Below are positions 1-13,189 of a DNA stretch of 64,000 nt, in pieces; position 1 is the first letter of the stretch, and the number at the start of each line of letters is the position of its first letter. Origin of the DNA: Magicicada septendecula (Eukaryota > Arthropoda > Insecta > Hemiptera > Cicadidae); NCBI GenBank assembly GCA_034769895.1, contig CM068369.1:426523479-426587478 (forward strand), read 5' to 3'. The notes under the pieces are model-generated. The model ran no database searches and had not been told where the DNA came from. It saw nothing but the letters and a program-made list of their open reading frames with translations. Position numbers and translations under genes: made by a program.

Positions 1-2
1 AG

Positions 3-616
3 TTCACATCGAAAAAATGGTTAAACGGCTTAAACGAGTTAAACATTCAACCAAGATACACCGCAATTAGAAACCCATGTGCGAATCTGGCTGAAAGGAT
101 TAATAGACAGCTCGGAAATTTATTCAGGATCTTTGTGTGTGACCAACATACTAAGTGGTCAAGTTATGTACCTATAATTGAAAGTTGCATTAACGAGACG
201 TACCACGAGACTATAGAAGTAACACCATATGAGGCACAGCTCGGCAAAAAACCGACAAGAGTTTGGGAAAAATACCTAGACAAGGACATACTTCAAGTTA
301 AAGGATCTGACCACAACCAAATATGTGTAAAGATGAAAAGAAGAGGGAAAAGCAAGCTAAGTTGTGTAATAAATCCAAAACCATTACTAAATTCCAAATT
401 GGTGAGAAGGTGTTAATAAGGACCTATTATCAATCAGACGCGATCCAGAAAAGGATTGAGAAATTTTGTGAACTATACTGTGGGCCATACAAAGTACATT
501 GAATTCTTGGAGATGCTACATACCAGCTCGTCGACTGCGATGACGAAAGCAAGATCCGAGGGAAATTCAATGTGAAACAAATGAAGAAATATTATGAGCC
601 AGAAAACAGAAGGTGA
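3..616 (+). pseudogene. Ty3/Gypsy (Osvaldo-like) integrase, C-terminal part, broken
   Basis: This is the end of a retrotransposon integrase, running in from the left edge. One frame is open from base 3 to the stop at 414-416. It reads like the C-terminal part of the Gypsy integrase core, with an N-L-A-E-R-x-N-R-x-L-G stretch just before residues such as CDQHTKWSSYVPIIESC and then TPYEAQLGKKPTRVWEKY. The reading then continues in a second frame from base 410, with a GPYKV motif and a following GDATYQLVD that match the GPY/F module after the Gypsy integrase core. That second frame has a TGA at 500-502 and ends at TGA 614-616. One frameshift and one nonsense codon therefore make it non-functional. 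The core Asp residues and everything upstream lie outside the window. Osvaldo-like is my family guess; Ty3/Gypsy is more secure. Confidence 0.8.
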
Positions 617-3600
617 CATGAAAAGGAGAAAGTGGAAGAACATATCTTAATAAGTTAGCTGATGGAGGTATGTCATCTACGTTAGGGTAAATGACGCGCT
701 TATCTCATTCAAGCTGGCTTAACCAAAAGAAAATATGTAATCTAAATGTCAAGTGTAACTTAAGAATCTACTTAGTTAATAGACCACTGATAAAATGTTA
801 GATAATAAGTGTGAATTAATGTTTTGAGTGACATTCTTTATGAAGTATTGTAGTGAATACAAAGAACATTTTAGTTACGACTACTTGTTCGTATAGCAAT
901 AAATTATTGAGACAAAGTGAGAAAAAAAAAGGGACACTTAAAAGTAAATAAGTGATATTGAATTAATAAACTATATTGCAAATAAATTTTGTTAAAGTGA
1001 ATGTACATCATTGATAGGTTAGGAATTTAAATGATGTTAGAACGAAGCAAATAACTCGTTAGTAAAAAATTATTATGTGTATGTATATAAATGATCAAAT
1101 AATATGAATATAAATAAAACTAACGTAACGGATATGTTAATTATCAATCTAATTATAAATAAAATTTTAATAAAAAATTATTGGTAGGACTATTTGTACT
1201 GCATAAAATGTATATGTTGTAGGAGATTTTCTTTAATTTCAGGTAAAGCGTTACATTAAATCTATTGATTTGTTTGATATTATAATGCGTGAATAGTATT
1301 CTAGAAGGTAAAGGGATTATTTGGTTAATTAATGTACATATTACTCATTGAATTTATGATTTGTTTTGTGATTAGAGAGATAAGGTACTTATATGTAACC
1401 GACATGTAAATACGATGATGTTAAACGCGTTCAGCCATTCCAGATAGTTAGCAATAAATTCGTAGATGCAGTTAAAACTAAAAAGGGGTACACCAATTGT
1501 AATACAAGTCATGAAAAGTAGGTTAACATGTTATATCCCTCCCGGTGGAAGATGAACATGGTGAGGCGACGTACAGGGCGCAGAATTTGGATTTGAGTCG
1601 TTCCCTAAGATCACATCATCAAATCAAAATTGAGGACGCTGTAACGAGCAAAAATTTAAAAAATTTTAAATTTTCTCCTCGACGGAGTGTGTGCACACGA
1701 AGTTGTGTCAACGACTTCTAGTTGACGCAATAAATAAAACGTAATGTGAAGATGTCAGAGCAGCGTCGCTAACAAGACAATAGGAAGACGTTAAGTTCTA
1801 CTCAACTATAGAAATTGGATGTACGAGACGACAGGGAAAGTTTAGCTAAGAATTATTACCCACAACAGCCGAGACAAAGCAGGCGAGGACACTCACACGT
1901 GTACTGGGAATTAAGGCACATGTTCAGTCAGGTTACGTCAGAATACGAGGTACTGCAAAAAAGGGGAAACAAGACGTTTACAAAGGAGCGGACGTACAGC
2001 ACTTTAAGAAACAATAAGTGAAGCAGAGAATGGACAGGACTCCAATCATGCTACACAGCTGGAGATAACGTCTAAGTGTCAGACGCAATTTACGAGTAGA
2101 AAGTTAGGGTGACTTCACCAGCTAGCAGATGTCCAAAATTATTAATAGTTACAAAAAATGGGTGTAAGAGAGAACAATACTTCGGAAGGACCCGAGAACA
2201 GATGAAGGCAACTCAGAAAAACACTGCGTATACCTCACACAAAAGAGTGATCGACAAGCGTATAATAGCTAGAGATTCTACGAAATAGGTCAACGTTCGA
2301 CAGAACAAAATCTGGGGGATGTCTGGCAACCTATCAGAAGACAAGACCTGCGAAGAACACTGGTGTAGAGGACAGTTTCCATAGTAACCAAAAGCAAAAG
2401 ACGTATCAGAAGAAAGATAACGAAGAGTCCTAACGCAGTAGGACAAACTATTCCGAGAAAACTAAAAACTGACCTATCACGAGTAAGAAAAGGCGTGGAC
2501 AGCGCGGAAGACAAAATTTGAGTAGGGACGAATTGATAAAAATATATGTCCAACACAGGGACGAGGCCAGTTTTATTCTAATTTTCAAGCCAGTATATTT
2601 TAAATTTTCAAACTAGTATATTCTAATTTTCGGAGAGTATATCTCAAGTTTCAGAAGTTAGTACATCAAAATCTTAAATTAACAGACTTAGTGAAATCGT
2701 CATGTCATAATAGTCAGACTTAGTGATCTTCTAATAGTGAATTTCAAAGTGCGATTTAACGGACTCAGGTAGTAATCATTTAAAGCGAACAATACAATCT
2801 CGACACGTACAAATATCATTACTTGTGTATCGTACAAAATAGACGAACTTAAAATTAGTCAGTGGCACTAAACCACATTAAACATTATAGAACATGAACG
2901 TTTGAACGAACTAATCTAATCACACATACATTGATAGAAGGTGAAATAAGTGGCGAACAGACATAAACATTAATGTTAAAATTGAACATACAACACTCAT
3001 TTTAAAATGAATTATTCAAACGAACACTAAATCTATTACTTATCTACACAACTCTACTTCGACGCGAGTGATCGGGGGTGTATACAAGTTTGTGATACCG
3101 ACGGCAGTCAACGAGATGTGTCTTTCTGTCATCATCACCGCTAGGACCGGACATCACTGGACACTAAACGGATATTCCATAAAACTCAAGTAACCATTAT
3201 TTAATTATTACTTTAAGTTGCTGCTACTGACCTGATTCTTTCAAAGAATTCCTACCTTGGGAAGTTATAAATAAACGTAATGAATATAATTAGAATCAAA
3301 AGTATAATTAACGAATATGTTAACAAAACTATCTGGGATTAATGAACGCATCAATAATTAAAATTTGAATTGTTATATCATATGATTTATGTATGTATGT
3401 CTTCTTTATTTCAGCGAATATTTAAACTAGAACTTGTTTTATTGAAAAATATGTGTGTATTTACAGGTGTAACGACGTTTTTATATGTATGATTATAATT
3501 TACTATGAATGAATAATAAATTAGTTATTTAAGTTGATTCTACACATGCGTTTATTATTACAGATAACCCAGATGTTAACTTAATCTTTAAAACTCACAA

Positions 3601-4635
3601 AGTAATTTTCTAAGAGTTTCTTTTGCTTAGTAATGTAAATTGAATTTACAATATTAATTGTAAACTGATATCTTTTGTTGAGCTATAAATAATTAGAATA
3701 ATAAACATATGATTAATTATATTAATCATAAAAGTAATTAATTTATGCAAGTAATTTGTATATTATTCATTGTATTAAATGGTTGCCCAACGCGTGGCAC
3801 GAGGAAATAGGTTCAACTAGATAATCATAACCAAAAGAAATTTATATTAATTAAAAGTTAATTAAATCATGCAATTATTAATTTATGCATAATAATCATT
3901 CATTATATTAATGGCGCTCCAAGATCGTGGAGCACGGCAAACACATATAAATTAATTAATTCCCTTAAATATTCATTATACTCCGGCATCCCAAAATTTT
4001 GAAAGTTCCAAACTGATGACTACATTGAGGTTGTTATTAAAATGCCTGTTAATTTGATACGTACATGAATTTATATAATTTTTTCGCAATCTTGACTCTT
4101 TCACATGTTTACCTCCCGTGGCCCCCTTATTATTGGGGAATCAAACTAAAATACAATAGAGTTCTTTAGGGTAAAAGAACGGATACGCATTTTACAAAAA
4201 TCGGTTGATGCATTCAAAAGCTATTGTGAGACATATCCCAAATAGACAGATAGATAGACAGACAGATAGACAAATGTCAAACGGTCGAGTTAAAACAGAA
4301 TTGAATTGTTCAATGATTATTCTTAACACATTATAATTGTATCATTTTGTAAATGAAAATATTTATTCCAAATTGAAAAACCTCAGTATTTTCTTTGCGG
4401 ACATGATTACTTTACTTATGTAACATGAATGTATACTACTTCTCGTAAGTATGGTGATGTAAAAGAGGTAAATGCAAAAGTAAAAAAACCAAAAAGTGGG
4501 ATACAGAAAAAGGTACTCGTGGAATAACGTGATGTTTCTTAGCCGATGAATTACTTATAACAAGTAAATATACTTACTTATAAGCAAGTAAGTGAATATC
4601 GTTTATAGTACAACTTGAAGTTACGAAAAAGTGCT
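617..4635. other. AT-rich non-coding stretch downstream of the Gypsy remnant
   Basis: No convincing coding region is visible. A purine run at about 917-932 could be a polypurine tract of the Gypsy remnant. Another possible LTR start is a TGTAACGAG sequence near 1640, after a GAGGACGC purine-rich stretch. I cannot find a matching second LTR or a target duplication, so no LTR is annotated. A short GATAGACA-type tetranucleotide tract lies at about 4244-4275. The short ORFs on both strands (for example 1815-2021 and 2290-2556) have no recognisable motif and look like chance. Confidence 0.5.
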
Positions 4636-4840
4636 TTAAAAACAAGAAAGACAAATATCGATGGAACTAAAATAATGCTGATAGGCAAGGAATGCATAAA
4701 AAAAATCAGTCCGACTGAATAATAGAGAGTTGGAGTAAATGTGTATACTTGCATTCAAATATTTAGGAGTGACAATCTGCAAAAGTAGTATAAGCGAGGC
4801 TTAAGAAAATGCTAGATTGGAAAGCGCTGTCAAATTGCAC
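4636..4840 (+). pseudogene. Eroded non-LTR retrotransposon RT scrap
   Basis: Two short reading-frame pieces resemble the region after the catalytic motif in many LINE reverse transcriptases. The first (from 4636) reads NIDGTKIMLIGKE, like the usual K-T-K-x-M-x-x-G segment. The second, in another frame from 4748, reads LAFKYLGVTICKSS, like the conserved F-K-Y-L-G motif, and runs on as ENARLESAV after a TAA. The order and spacing fit a LINE, but there are at least two stops and a frameshift and no flanking duplication was found. Clade cannot be assigned. It could be chance similarity of two short motifs, although their order argues against that. Confidence 0.5.
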
Positions 4841-7750
4841 AAATCATACAGATTATTTTTATACCAGTCTTAAAATATGTGGAAGTGAAAGCTAAGTATT
4901 GTAATGAAAAATGAAGATCAAATTTCAGACAGTGGAATAAGGTACGTAAAAGATGTTGCTGGAATAATATGATAAGATTATAAATAATAGAATAATATAA
5001 ATGAATAAATAAATATAAATAATGTGGTGAAAACCGAGCTGGAAGTGGAAACGTTGTCCAAAAACCTTGAGCTTCAAAAGTTGAAATGGTCGTTGTAACG
5101 AAACAGAACGCTGTAGGAATAATTATAAATAATAAACAGTGAAACCTCATTCAGGGATAGAACCAAGCATTATGATCACCAACTAATAAACAGAAACCCC
5201 CAAAATTGAAGATAATGAATGGACCAGAATTAACTCAACACCAACCATGGACCTGACTATGACTAACAAATAATAACCAGACATTACCCAGTAAGATAGC
5301 TGTAAGATAAGCTATGTGATAGTAAGATAAATGTAAATCAAAAAAAATAAATAAAAAGCAATAATCAAACACCAAATAAATAAACATAATAAAAATAATA
5401 AAGAGTACAACCACTTCATAGTATAAAATGTGTATGACCTATAGGACTAAATAGGCCAATAAAAATCTGTCTTTTTATAAAAATAAGGTGAAAAAAGGGG
5501 CACAAAACCTTATAGTGCTATAAGTGAAAACAAACACATAAAAGGTGGCCTAATAGTAATCACATAGACTACAGTTAAAAAGTGTGATGTTATTTAGATT
5601 AAGAAGTGATGTTCAGTCAATCATGATTGACAATAGTGATTTAGAAATTAACACACAAACAATTGTTTAGCAGTGTGTGACCATTTAAATGTAGTAAGTT
5701 ATAATTGTTAAGATAAGGAGTATAGTTAAGAGTTTTGTTTTACATTATAAAAGTTTCATGTTACTAGCAGATCAAGTTAAAATGATATTATATCAAAGGG
5801 TCATAGTCAACTGTCATCCATCATTCTAAATTGTTTTGTGAGATAAATGTAAAATCCACAAAATACTAATTTTTACATGACCAAACCAGCCCACGTTGGG
5901 TATCAAATGATTTGTAATTTTATTCTTATTAACCACATAGATATTGTAATAAATATTATTGTGTTATGATAAAAAAGTGAGTTGAAGGCAAAATATAAAT
6001 GTAATGTATTTTAAGAGTCTTGGTAATGTAACATTTGAACTTTGCATAATGGGCCAATAAGAATCCAAGAAATTTTGGTCAGCTTCTATCAAAAAAAGAA
6101 GAAATTGAACACTTGATTGTTAACCACGATGGAAAATGGTTGAGGAGTGCAGATAAAAAATATTATTATGTAAAAAATGTTTTAAAAGCAAGAAATCAAA
6201 CTCAGAAGAATAAATTGTAAAACGGAACAATCACGAAGTCATTACAACAAATCATATAACTCAACAGGTACGACTACCAGTTAAATGAAGAAATTCTAAA
6301 GTGATTAATAAGAAAGAAGTCTAAATTAAATTTAACTGAGGAACTGTACGTATTCTACAACACTATAACCAACCAATTCTTGTAATCCAAATACGAGTCA
6401 TCATCTTCGACACCAGCAACTCACACAACATTAATAACTGATAAACATTTTATAAAAGAAAACAAGAACATAATATAAGAAATAGTGAACACTAAGTGAC
6501 AGTATTTTATTAAAATACATTGGAAACAAATATACTCTAACCACAATGGGCAACACATCGCCCATGATTATGATGTCACTCAACAACCAGCATGCATTGC
6601 GCACATAGCGAATTAATATTTTACCAGCCATATTGTTCAAACATTAATACTTATTTATAATATTACATTACATAATAAGTATTAAGCTATTTCTATTGTA
6701 ATGTATCTTTATTGTTTTTCATTAATTAATGGACCTTGCGTAGCAGCCAAAAGAATTCACTTTTATATAATTAAATCATTTGACGATTGACCCTGAGATA
6801 AGAATCGATAATTGCTAACGTGTATATCGAAATAACCATTTTTACTGGTATTGAGTGGTGGAGATATTTTATCTCTCCTTTGCTTTATATTCTTCTTTGG
6901 TTTTTTTCTTTCCATGATGCCTTTTCACTTGTTGCTTTCCTACTCATTGTACCTGTTGTTTGGTCTACTCACCTACCTAATCTGTTGGGTATTTGGGTTA
7001 ATCACATTTGGTATAGTATCTTCTTTGTTGTTGTCTTCATTACTATATTATTCATTGTTTGTTGATTCGTTACTTAGTCCTTAATTCTTGAACTTAATTT
7101 TATACTTGTTATACAATTCCTTATACTTGGTTGTTCACGAGTCAGTTGATAGTTAAATTATGTTTACTTGTGGTTCTTTGGTATGGTGATGATATGTAAC
7201 GTTACAATATGCATGCACGTATGTTGATGGTGACCTTTACGAACATGTATTTTGGCGACTTGATTCCACGATCTAGTTACTACACACAGCTCTTCAAGTG
7301 ACATTCGCATTAAAGGCATCATTGACGCCACTGCGAAACAGTAGTTTGAACAGCAGCACCGCAAAACCGTTGCATAATCATTACAACAAAGGCACGCAGG
7401 CGCGAGCCAACAATGCTGGTACTTATAAGAAACCCGGTAGGCCGGCTACCAGTCTGGAAGCATGTTCACCGTTTGAGAAGATAATTGGAAAGACTTTTTG
7501 TGTTTCTTCATGTTGTATAGATACCTAAACAGGCGGAAATACCATGATCGAAGCAAACGCTCTAGTCTAGGAATTATCTAGGTTAAATATGACTGAAGGT
7601 TGTAGCTCATATTTACAACGCAAGAGTTGAGGGACGCTGAAGATATGGTGGTCACTCTGACCAGTTAAGCTAAAACGTGGTGGCTGCTAATGCACATACC
7701 GAGGTAATAATGATGTCAGTGTGTCTAATATAGGTAGGCCTATAACATAT
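4841..7750. other. AT-rich sequence, no gene seen
   Basis: Only chance-length ORFs are present. A purine run followed by GGGGCAC near 5497 resembles the one near 930 and could be a polypurine tract of a decayed LTR element, but no integrase or LTR pair was found beside it. Overlapping hydrophobic ORFs at 6820-7084 are pyrimidine-rich low-complexity translations in two frames and are not supported as a gene. Confidence 0.4.
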
Positions 7751-7754
7751 TCTC

Positions 7755-7786
<32 letters not shown>

Positions 7787-7800
7787 CCTCCCTCTCTCCC
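7751..7800. repeat. (CT)n microsatellite, imperfect
   Basis: The tract is a run of TC dinucleotides with a single CGC interruption and a CCCT-rich right end. It is followed after about 60 bases by a purine-rich GA/GGA stretch (about 7855-7960), so the two together form a polypyrimidine/polypurine block. Confidence 0.9.
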
Positions 7801-10800
7801 TATCATCATTATTAATGGAAATTTAATAAAAACTTACATTCAGGTAGATAAATACACAGAGATACACTTTGAGGCAGAGAGAGCCGGACGGAGAGGGTGG
7901 GGAGGTGAAGGAGAAGGAAAAAGAAAGAGGGAAGATTATCAGAAAAAGGGAAGGAGATAGAAAAGTAAAACCAGTGAAATCCTACGACAGACTGTCGCAT
8001 GTGTGTTCACAATGAAGTCACGTCCTCCTGGCAGTCCAGCTATGACATATCTGTTGTCAATCTTATGGATGCTTTATATGCTTTATCCGTTGTTACGGAA
8101 TCCGTTTCATCTGAGTAATTGAAATTCTGTTGGCGTACCTTCGCCGCTCTCTGCCAAGTATTGAGAGAGACGTGCAGCTTTCTTTGGTCTGTAGTACCGT
8201 AAAAAAAATATCCGACAGAGGTAACCAAAGAAAAGAACTGAACGTTGCATTCCTTAGGAAAAATTCTCGTCTGCGTTTTTGTATTTATTGAATATTAAAT
8301 TTTTCATATCAACCGCTTCCGAACCATGCTATTTGGTACGCTTCCGATTAAGTTTTTACTAAATACTGGTGAGGTGAACCTTTGTATTTCTTTGAGACAT
8401 GTGAAAAAGAAATTTAAAGAGCATTAATGAAAATTCTGTTGTCATAGCACATCCCTTAAACATTTTCAAAAATTATACAACCTCTTATTACAGGATTAAC
8501 CTGTAGCAGATTTTTCTAGTAAAACTCTTATTGTTTAGATACACATAATTTCCTATTAATTCCTCGTACTGAGTGTAAATCGCTTCGTCATAAAAAATTA
8601 ATATGCTGAAGAATTCACATTTTTAAGAATTAGTTAATAACTCTGAGTTTTTGTAATTTATTCATAATACTCATGTTCTTAATTTCCCACAAATGTTATA
8701 AGGTTCCTTTGTTTAAAGTATAAATAACACATAATATTATAAGAGATTATTCGATCAAAGTAATAATTAATATTTTAAGATAATAACTTCACGGTACACG
8801 TATATAAAATTAATATAGACCGATACAATAATATCACGAGTCCCAAGAGCAACAGACACAGTGATCTGTCAATTCATATTCTTTGTATTTGACATGAAAT
8901 AGGTTGCAGTGTAAATCTTAACCTGCGATTTGTGTAATTCAAACGAAACAATTTAAATAGTTTATAACATGGTTTTAAATAGTTTACGCTATTTGGCGTC
9001 GTGGAAAAAATATAATTCACGTCATGATTACTATTGAACGTTTGTAGGTATCTGAAGAGCAATGCCTATTTTTGTGTTGAGAACATTATTTACTGTCTGA
9101 AACAAAGCCAATAAATAATTATTGATCTTTCCCTCTCCGCTTAATACAATAACAGTGAATAAGGCAGCCAGGTTAAAACCTACTCGACATATATTCGACT
9201 TCATATTAACGTTTATGGCCAAAATAAGGAGACTAATAAATTGCCACATTAATGTATAGGCCTATTTCTATAAGCATAACATTTGAAACCTGTAAAACTG
9301 GTAATTTTGTGCTAAGATACTTTATTCTCAGGACGATCTTGACAGCATCCTCGATTTAGCGTCATCACCACGCTTGTATCCAACAGTTACAGTTAACGTT
9401 ATTTTAACATAAGACTTTTCACTCCAGAATAAAAGATTCGAAGCTGTGTAAGGTTAAGACCAAATTATACTACTCGATGGTCGAGGCTTAATTGTTGTAG
9501 CGTTATGGCAGTGGTAGTGATAATATTGAATCACATGGAACAGGACCCCACGGTGAGGAGAGACCTTACCAGACAGCAGGCGGCTAGAATTAATTTTATG
9601 AAGTAACGAATGTACAGCTGGATGATTCGCGTAAACCGCGGAGTTCAGTCTCCGCAGATTCGACTCCATTTTACTGGATAGGCCACATAAGTAAACAGTT
9701 CAAGTATCAGCTCTCGAATGGGACCTGGTCCGGCTAGTTAAAAGCTGTCGTATTTTAGGACGATTCGAGTTGCGAATTCTTCAAACTATTGGCGTATTGT
9801 TTAAAGCACACGTGCAAAATATAATACGTAAATAAACACTTTAAAACTTTTTATTAGCCTTCAGTCTCGAGTGATCGCTTATCAGTCATCTGCGTGCCAC
9901 TTATTTCTTCCACTTAGCGCCTATCCAAACATAAATAACTATCAAGATTTGAATCAAGATTATGAGTAATCTGCCCTCTTGCGTTTCCTTTCCACTTTCC
10001 TGGAATAGTATTTACCGTACATATACACTATGTAAACTTGCAACTAATATATGAACCTGTTGTTTATTTAGAAACGATGTAGAAGATTCATCTCTTTCCG
10101 ATCTTCACTGAAAGTGAAGCAACATTGCTCCAACCTTACGACAGTATCGCCGAGCCGAATAAGTGTAAATACTATAAACCTTTTAGCGAATAAAATATAT
10201 TAAACAAGTTACTAATAAACTCTTTAACTACCAATCTCGCAGCCATTCACAACCTTCAAGTACAAGTTTTTTTTTTTTACTTTAGTTCTTAGTAAATGAA
10301 GCTTACCTTTCATGTAAAATATGTCTTTGGTCTATGTAAAGTTGTGTACCTTCAGCTTCAAATATTTGAGGGGTGACACTGGTGTATCAACATTGCTGAA
10401 TTATGTTGGTTTATCGTCTCTTAAAATAGAGATAAATGTTTACAACAACTTTACATATTCCTACAGACGAACAACCCTCATAAACTTGGTTTCACAGCTA
10501 GATAAATTACAAGTTTATATAGGCTGTAAGCACGCAAAAGTTAAGGGTGGCGTCGTTTATCTTCCAATCACTCAACCCCTTCCCTCCACAAATTGGTCCT
10601 TCAGTATAAGTGTAATAAAAACTTAATTCCCTTAATAAATTGTTCATCAGATAGCAGACAGGCGTTAAATCTGTTTTACACCTTGTCTGCTGCTCTACTT
10701 TCTCAACAACACTTGATAACAGCAAACTTTTCGTCTGGCAAACAAACAGAACAATTTGTAGACAAAATTTGAAGCAAAAATATTTTTCACTTGATTATCT

Positions 10801-10814
10801 CTATTCCCTGTACA
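7801..10814. other. No gene recognised
   Basis: Non-coding sequence with chance-length ORFs only. A purine-rich segment at about 7855-7960 produces a low-complexity Arg/Glu/Gly-rich translation on the plus strand and should not be read as a protein. I see no terminal inverted repeats, LTR pairs or RNA genes here. Confidence 0.4.

Positions 10815-10879
<65 letters not shown>
10815..10879. repeat. Compound (TC)n(AC)n microsatellite
   Basis: About 14 TC units pass directly into about 18 AC units. Minus-strand translation gives alternating Cys-Val and Arg-Glu runs, which are an artefact of the repeat. Confidence 0.95.
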
Positions 10880-10881
<2 letters not shown>

Positions 10882-11111
10882 TCCTCTAATGTAATTTTTC
10901 ACCGTCGTCATCTTATGGCGTCTATGATTTTCAACGTCTACAAATTGAGTAAATCTTGCATTTCTCAGATCAGACAAAAATATATCGAAGTTATCGTCAG
11001 ACTACTTCTGATTGGTAGTGATCAACGTATCATGTGAGCTCTATCATCAAAACGGTGGGACTACTGGTGGGATGAATATCACTTTCGTGAATCGTTGATG
11101 AATCTCTTACA

Positions 11112-11930
11112 CGGCTGTATTTAGAGCCGATCGCAACGCAGAACAGGCCGTCTCACGACTACAGCGCCAGATCGATTCGGTCGGGGACTGGACTGATAAC
11201 TGGAGGGTATCTCTAAACGCGACCAAGATGTAGCCGTCCTATTCTCTAAGCGCCGGAAGAACCCGCGGAGGCAACTTCGCATCGGCAGAACGTACTTGCA
11301 CTGGTCCAACGAAGCGAAGTATCTCGGTGTACACATTGATCTTCCGCTCACCTGACAGTTGGCGTACCCACGCTCAGACAGTTCACAAGCGAGCGTCCGC
11401 TCGTCTGAGCCCACTGTTTCCACTCCTGGTCAGCTCGGCTTTTACAAGGAAATTGGGCAAAATTATCGTCGGCGCGTACTGCCAGTCATTACTTATGCTG
11501 CCCCGGTCTGGGGATACCTTGCCACCATGAGTAAAAAGAAGTTTCAAAGCGTCCTCGACAGGTGTCTTCGGCTAGCGGCCAAAATCCCCCGTCGATTCTC
11601 TTCAAACCTTCTGAGGAGCGTCCGCTCCTTGGATGACGCCATTAAGCAGCTTGCACGCAAATTTTATGCATGTGCGTTAAGGTTCGCAGATAATCCTCTT
11701 ATAACCGGACTAGACCAGTACCGTATACGTCCAGGTGATTCGTGGAAACGACCTCGGTGAATACTGCGCTAGTGTAGGGTAGCACAAACAGCCGATGTAA
11801 GGCCTGCTAAAGAGCAAAGTCGCCCTACTTGGGTAGGGCCATGAGGCAGGAGTTCCAGAAGGTAACTCGGAACTCAGATTCCAGCGTGACGCGTCACTGC
11901 TACTCACCACAGCCCAGAGTCAGTCAGACA
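11112..11930 (+). mobile_element. 5'-truncated Jockey-like LINE insertion with 14-bp TSD
   Basis: The segment is bounded by two copies of ATGAATCTCTTACA, at 11098-11111 and 11931-11944. That is the expected signature of target-primed insertion of a non-LTR element. Inside is only the C-terminal part of a reverse transcriptase followed by about 170 bases of 3' sequence. There is no clear poly(A) tail before the right duplication. The perfect TSD argues that both ends of the insertion are preserved and that the 5' truncation happened at insertion. Confidence 0.85.
11127..11760 (+). pseudogene. Jockey-like LINE reverse transcriptase C-terminus, frameshifted
   Basis: The translation matches the thumb and post-RT region of Jockey-clade LINE polyproteins. 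It begins with RLQRQIDSVGDWTDNWRVSL, has an AKYLGVHID segment, then LPVITYAAPVWGYLA, LDRCLRLAAKIPRRF and IKQLARKFYA. These appear in family order but are spread over several frames: the first segment and WRVSL are followed by shifts before and after the LGVHID block, and the final piece is open from about 11455 to TGA 11758-11760. The catalytic YADD box and the endonuclease are absent because of 5' truncation. The piece cannot encode an active enzyme. Confidence 0.85.
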
Positions 11931-11944
11931 ATGAATCTCTTACA

Positions 11945-12701
<757 letters not shown>

Positions 12702-13055
12702 AATTTAGGCTTACAATCAAAGCTTCTTGACCTCAAGTTCTCCAAGTCGTATTTAAGTCCCTACTAAGTGACCACAGTAACAAGTATTTATAAAGAAAGA
12801 TAAACGAGACAGGGTGTGTGGGCTTCATAAATTTTCCGATTACATTAATTCAATGTTTACTCGAAAAAAGTGACAGTATATAGGCAATTTGAAAAGTAAT
12901 TATAGCAGAACATTCTGCAAAATGCTATATTTAGTTTATAACGAGAAAGTCTCAGCTCATGTGTGTGGTGATCTATGTGTGGGCAGGAATTAAACTAAGC
13001 GATTTCCTATCAGTTATTTTCTCTATGTTAGCAGTCTTCATCACAACTTTGTCAA

Positions 13056-13189
13056 ATTTTGTTGCTTCCCTGCTATATACACTTTTTCCTCGAACGAGGC
13101 CTTTCGGTTTCGCAACCATTATCAAGTTCTTCCTACAACAACCGGCCTCGTTCGAGGAAAAAGTGTATATAGCAGGGAAGCAACAAAAT
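13056..13189. repeat. Perfect 46-bp inverted repeat with 42-nt spacer
   Basis: Bases 13056-13101 are the exact reverse complement of 13144-13189, with no mismatch in 46 pairs. The first mismatched pair on the outside is 13055/13190, and the 42-base spacer 13102-13143 does not continue the pairing. The inner ends carry TCCTCGAACGAGGCC, itself nearly palindromic. Single-stranded DNA or RNA from here would form a long, fully paired hairpin. No flanking TSD or TE protein is visible. Confidence 0.95.

Noticed and set aside
917..1640. Polypurine tract and LTR start of the Gypsy remnant
   Set aside because: Two competing candidates exist (about 930 and about 1640) and neither is supported by an LTR pair.
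6820..7084. Hydrophobic ORFs suggesting a membrane protein
   Set aside because: Two overlapping frames over a T/C-rich stretch give the same hydrophobic look; no conserved motif.
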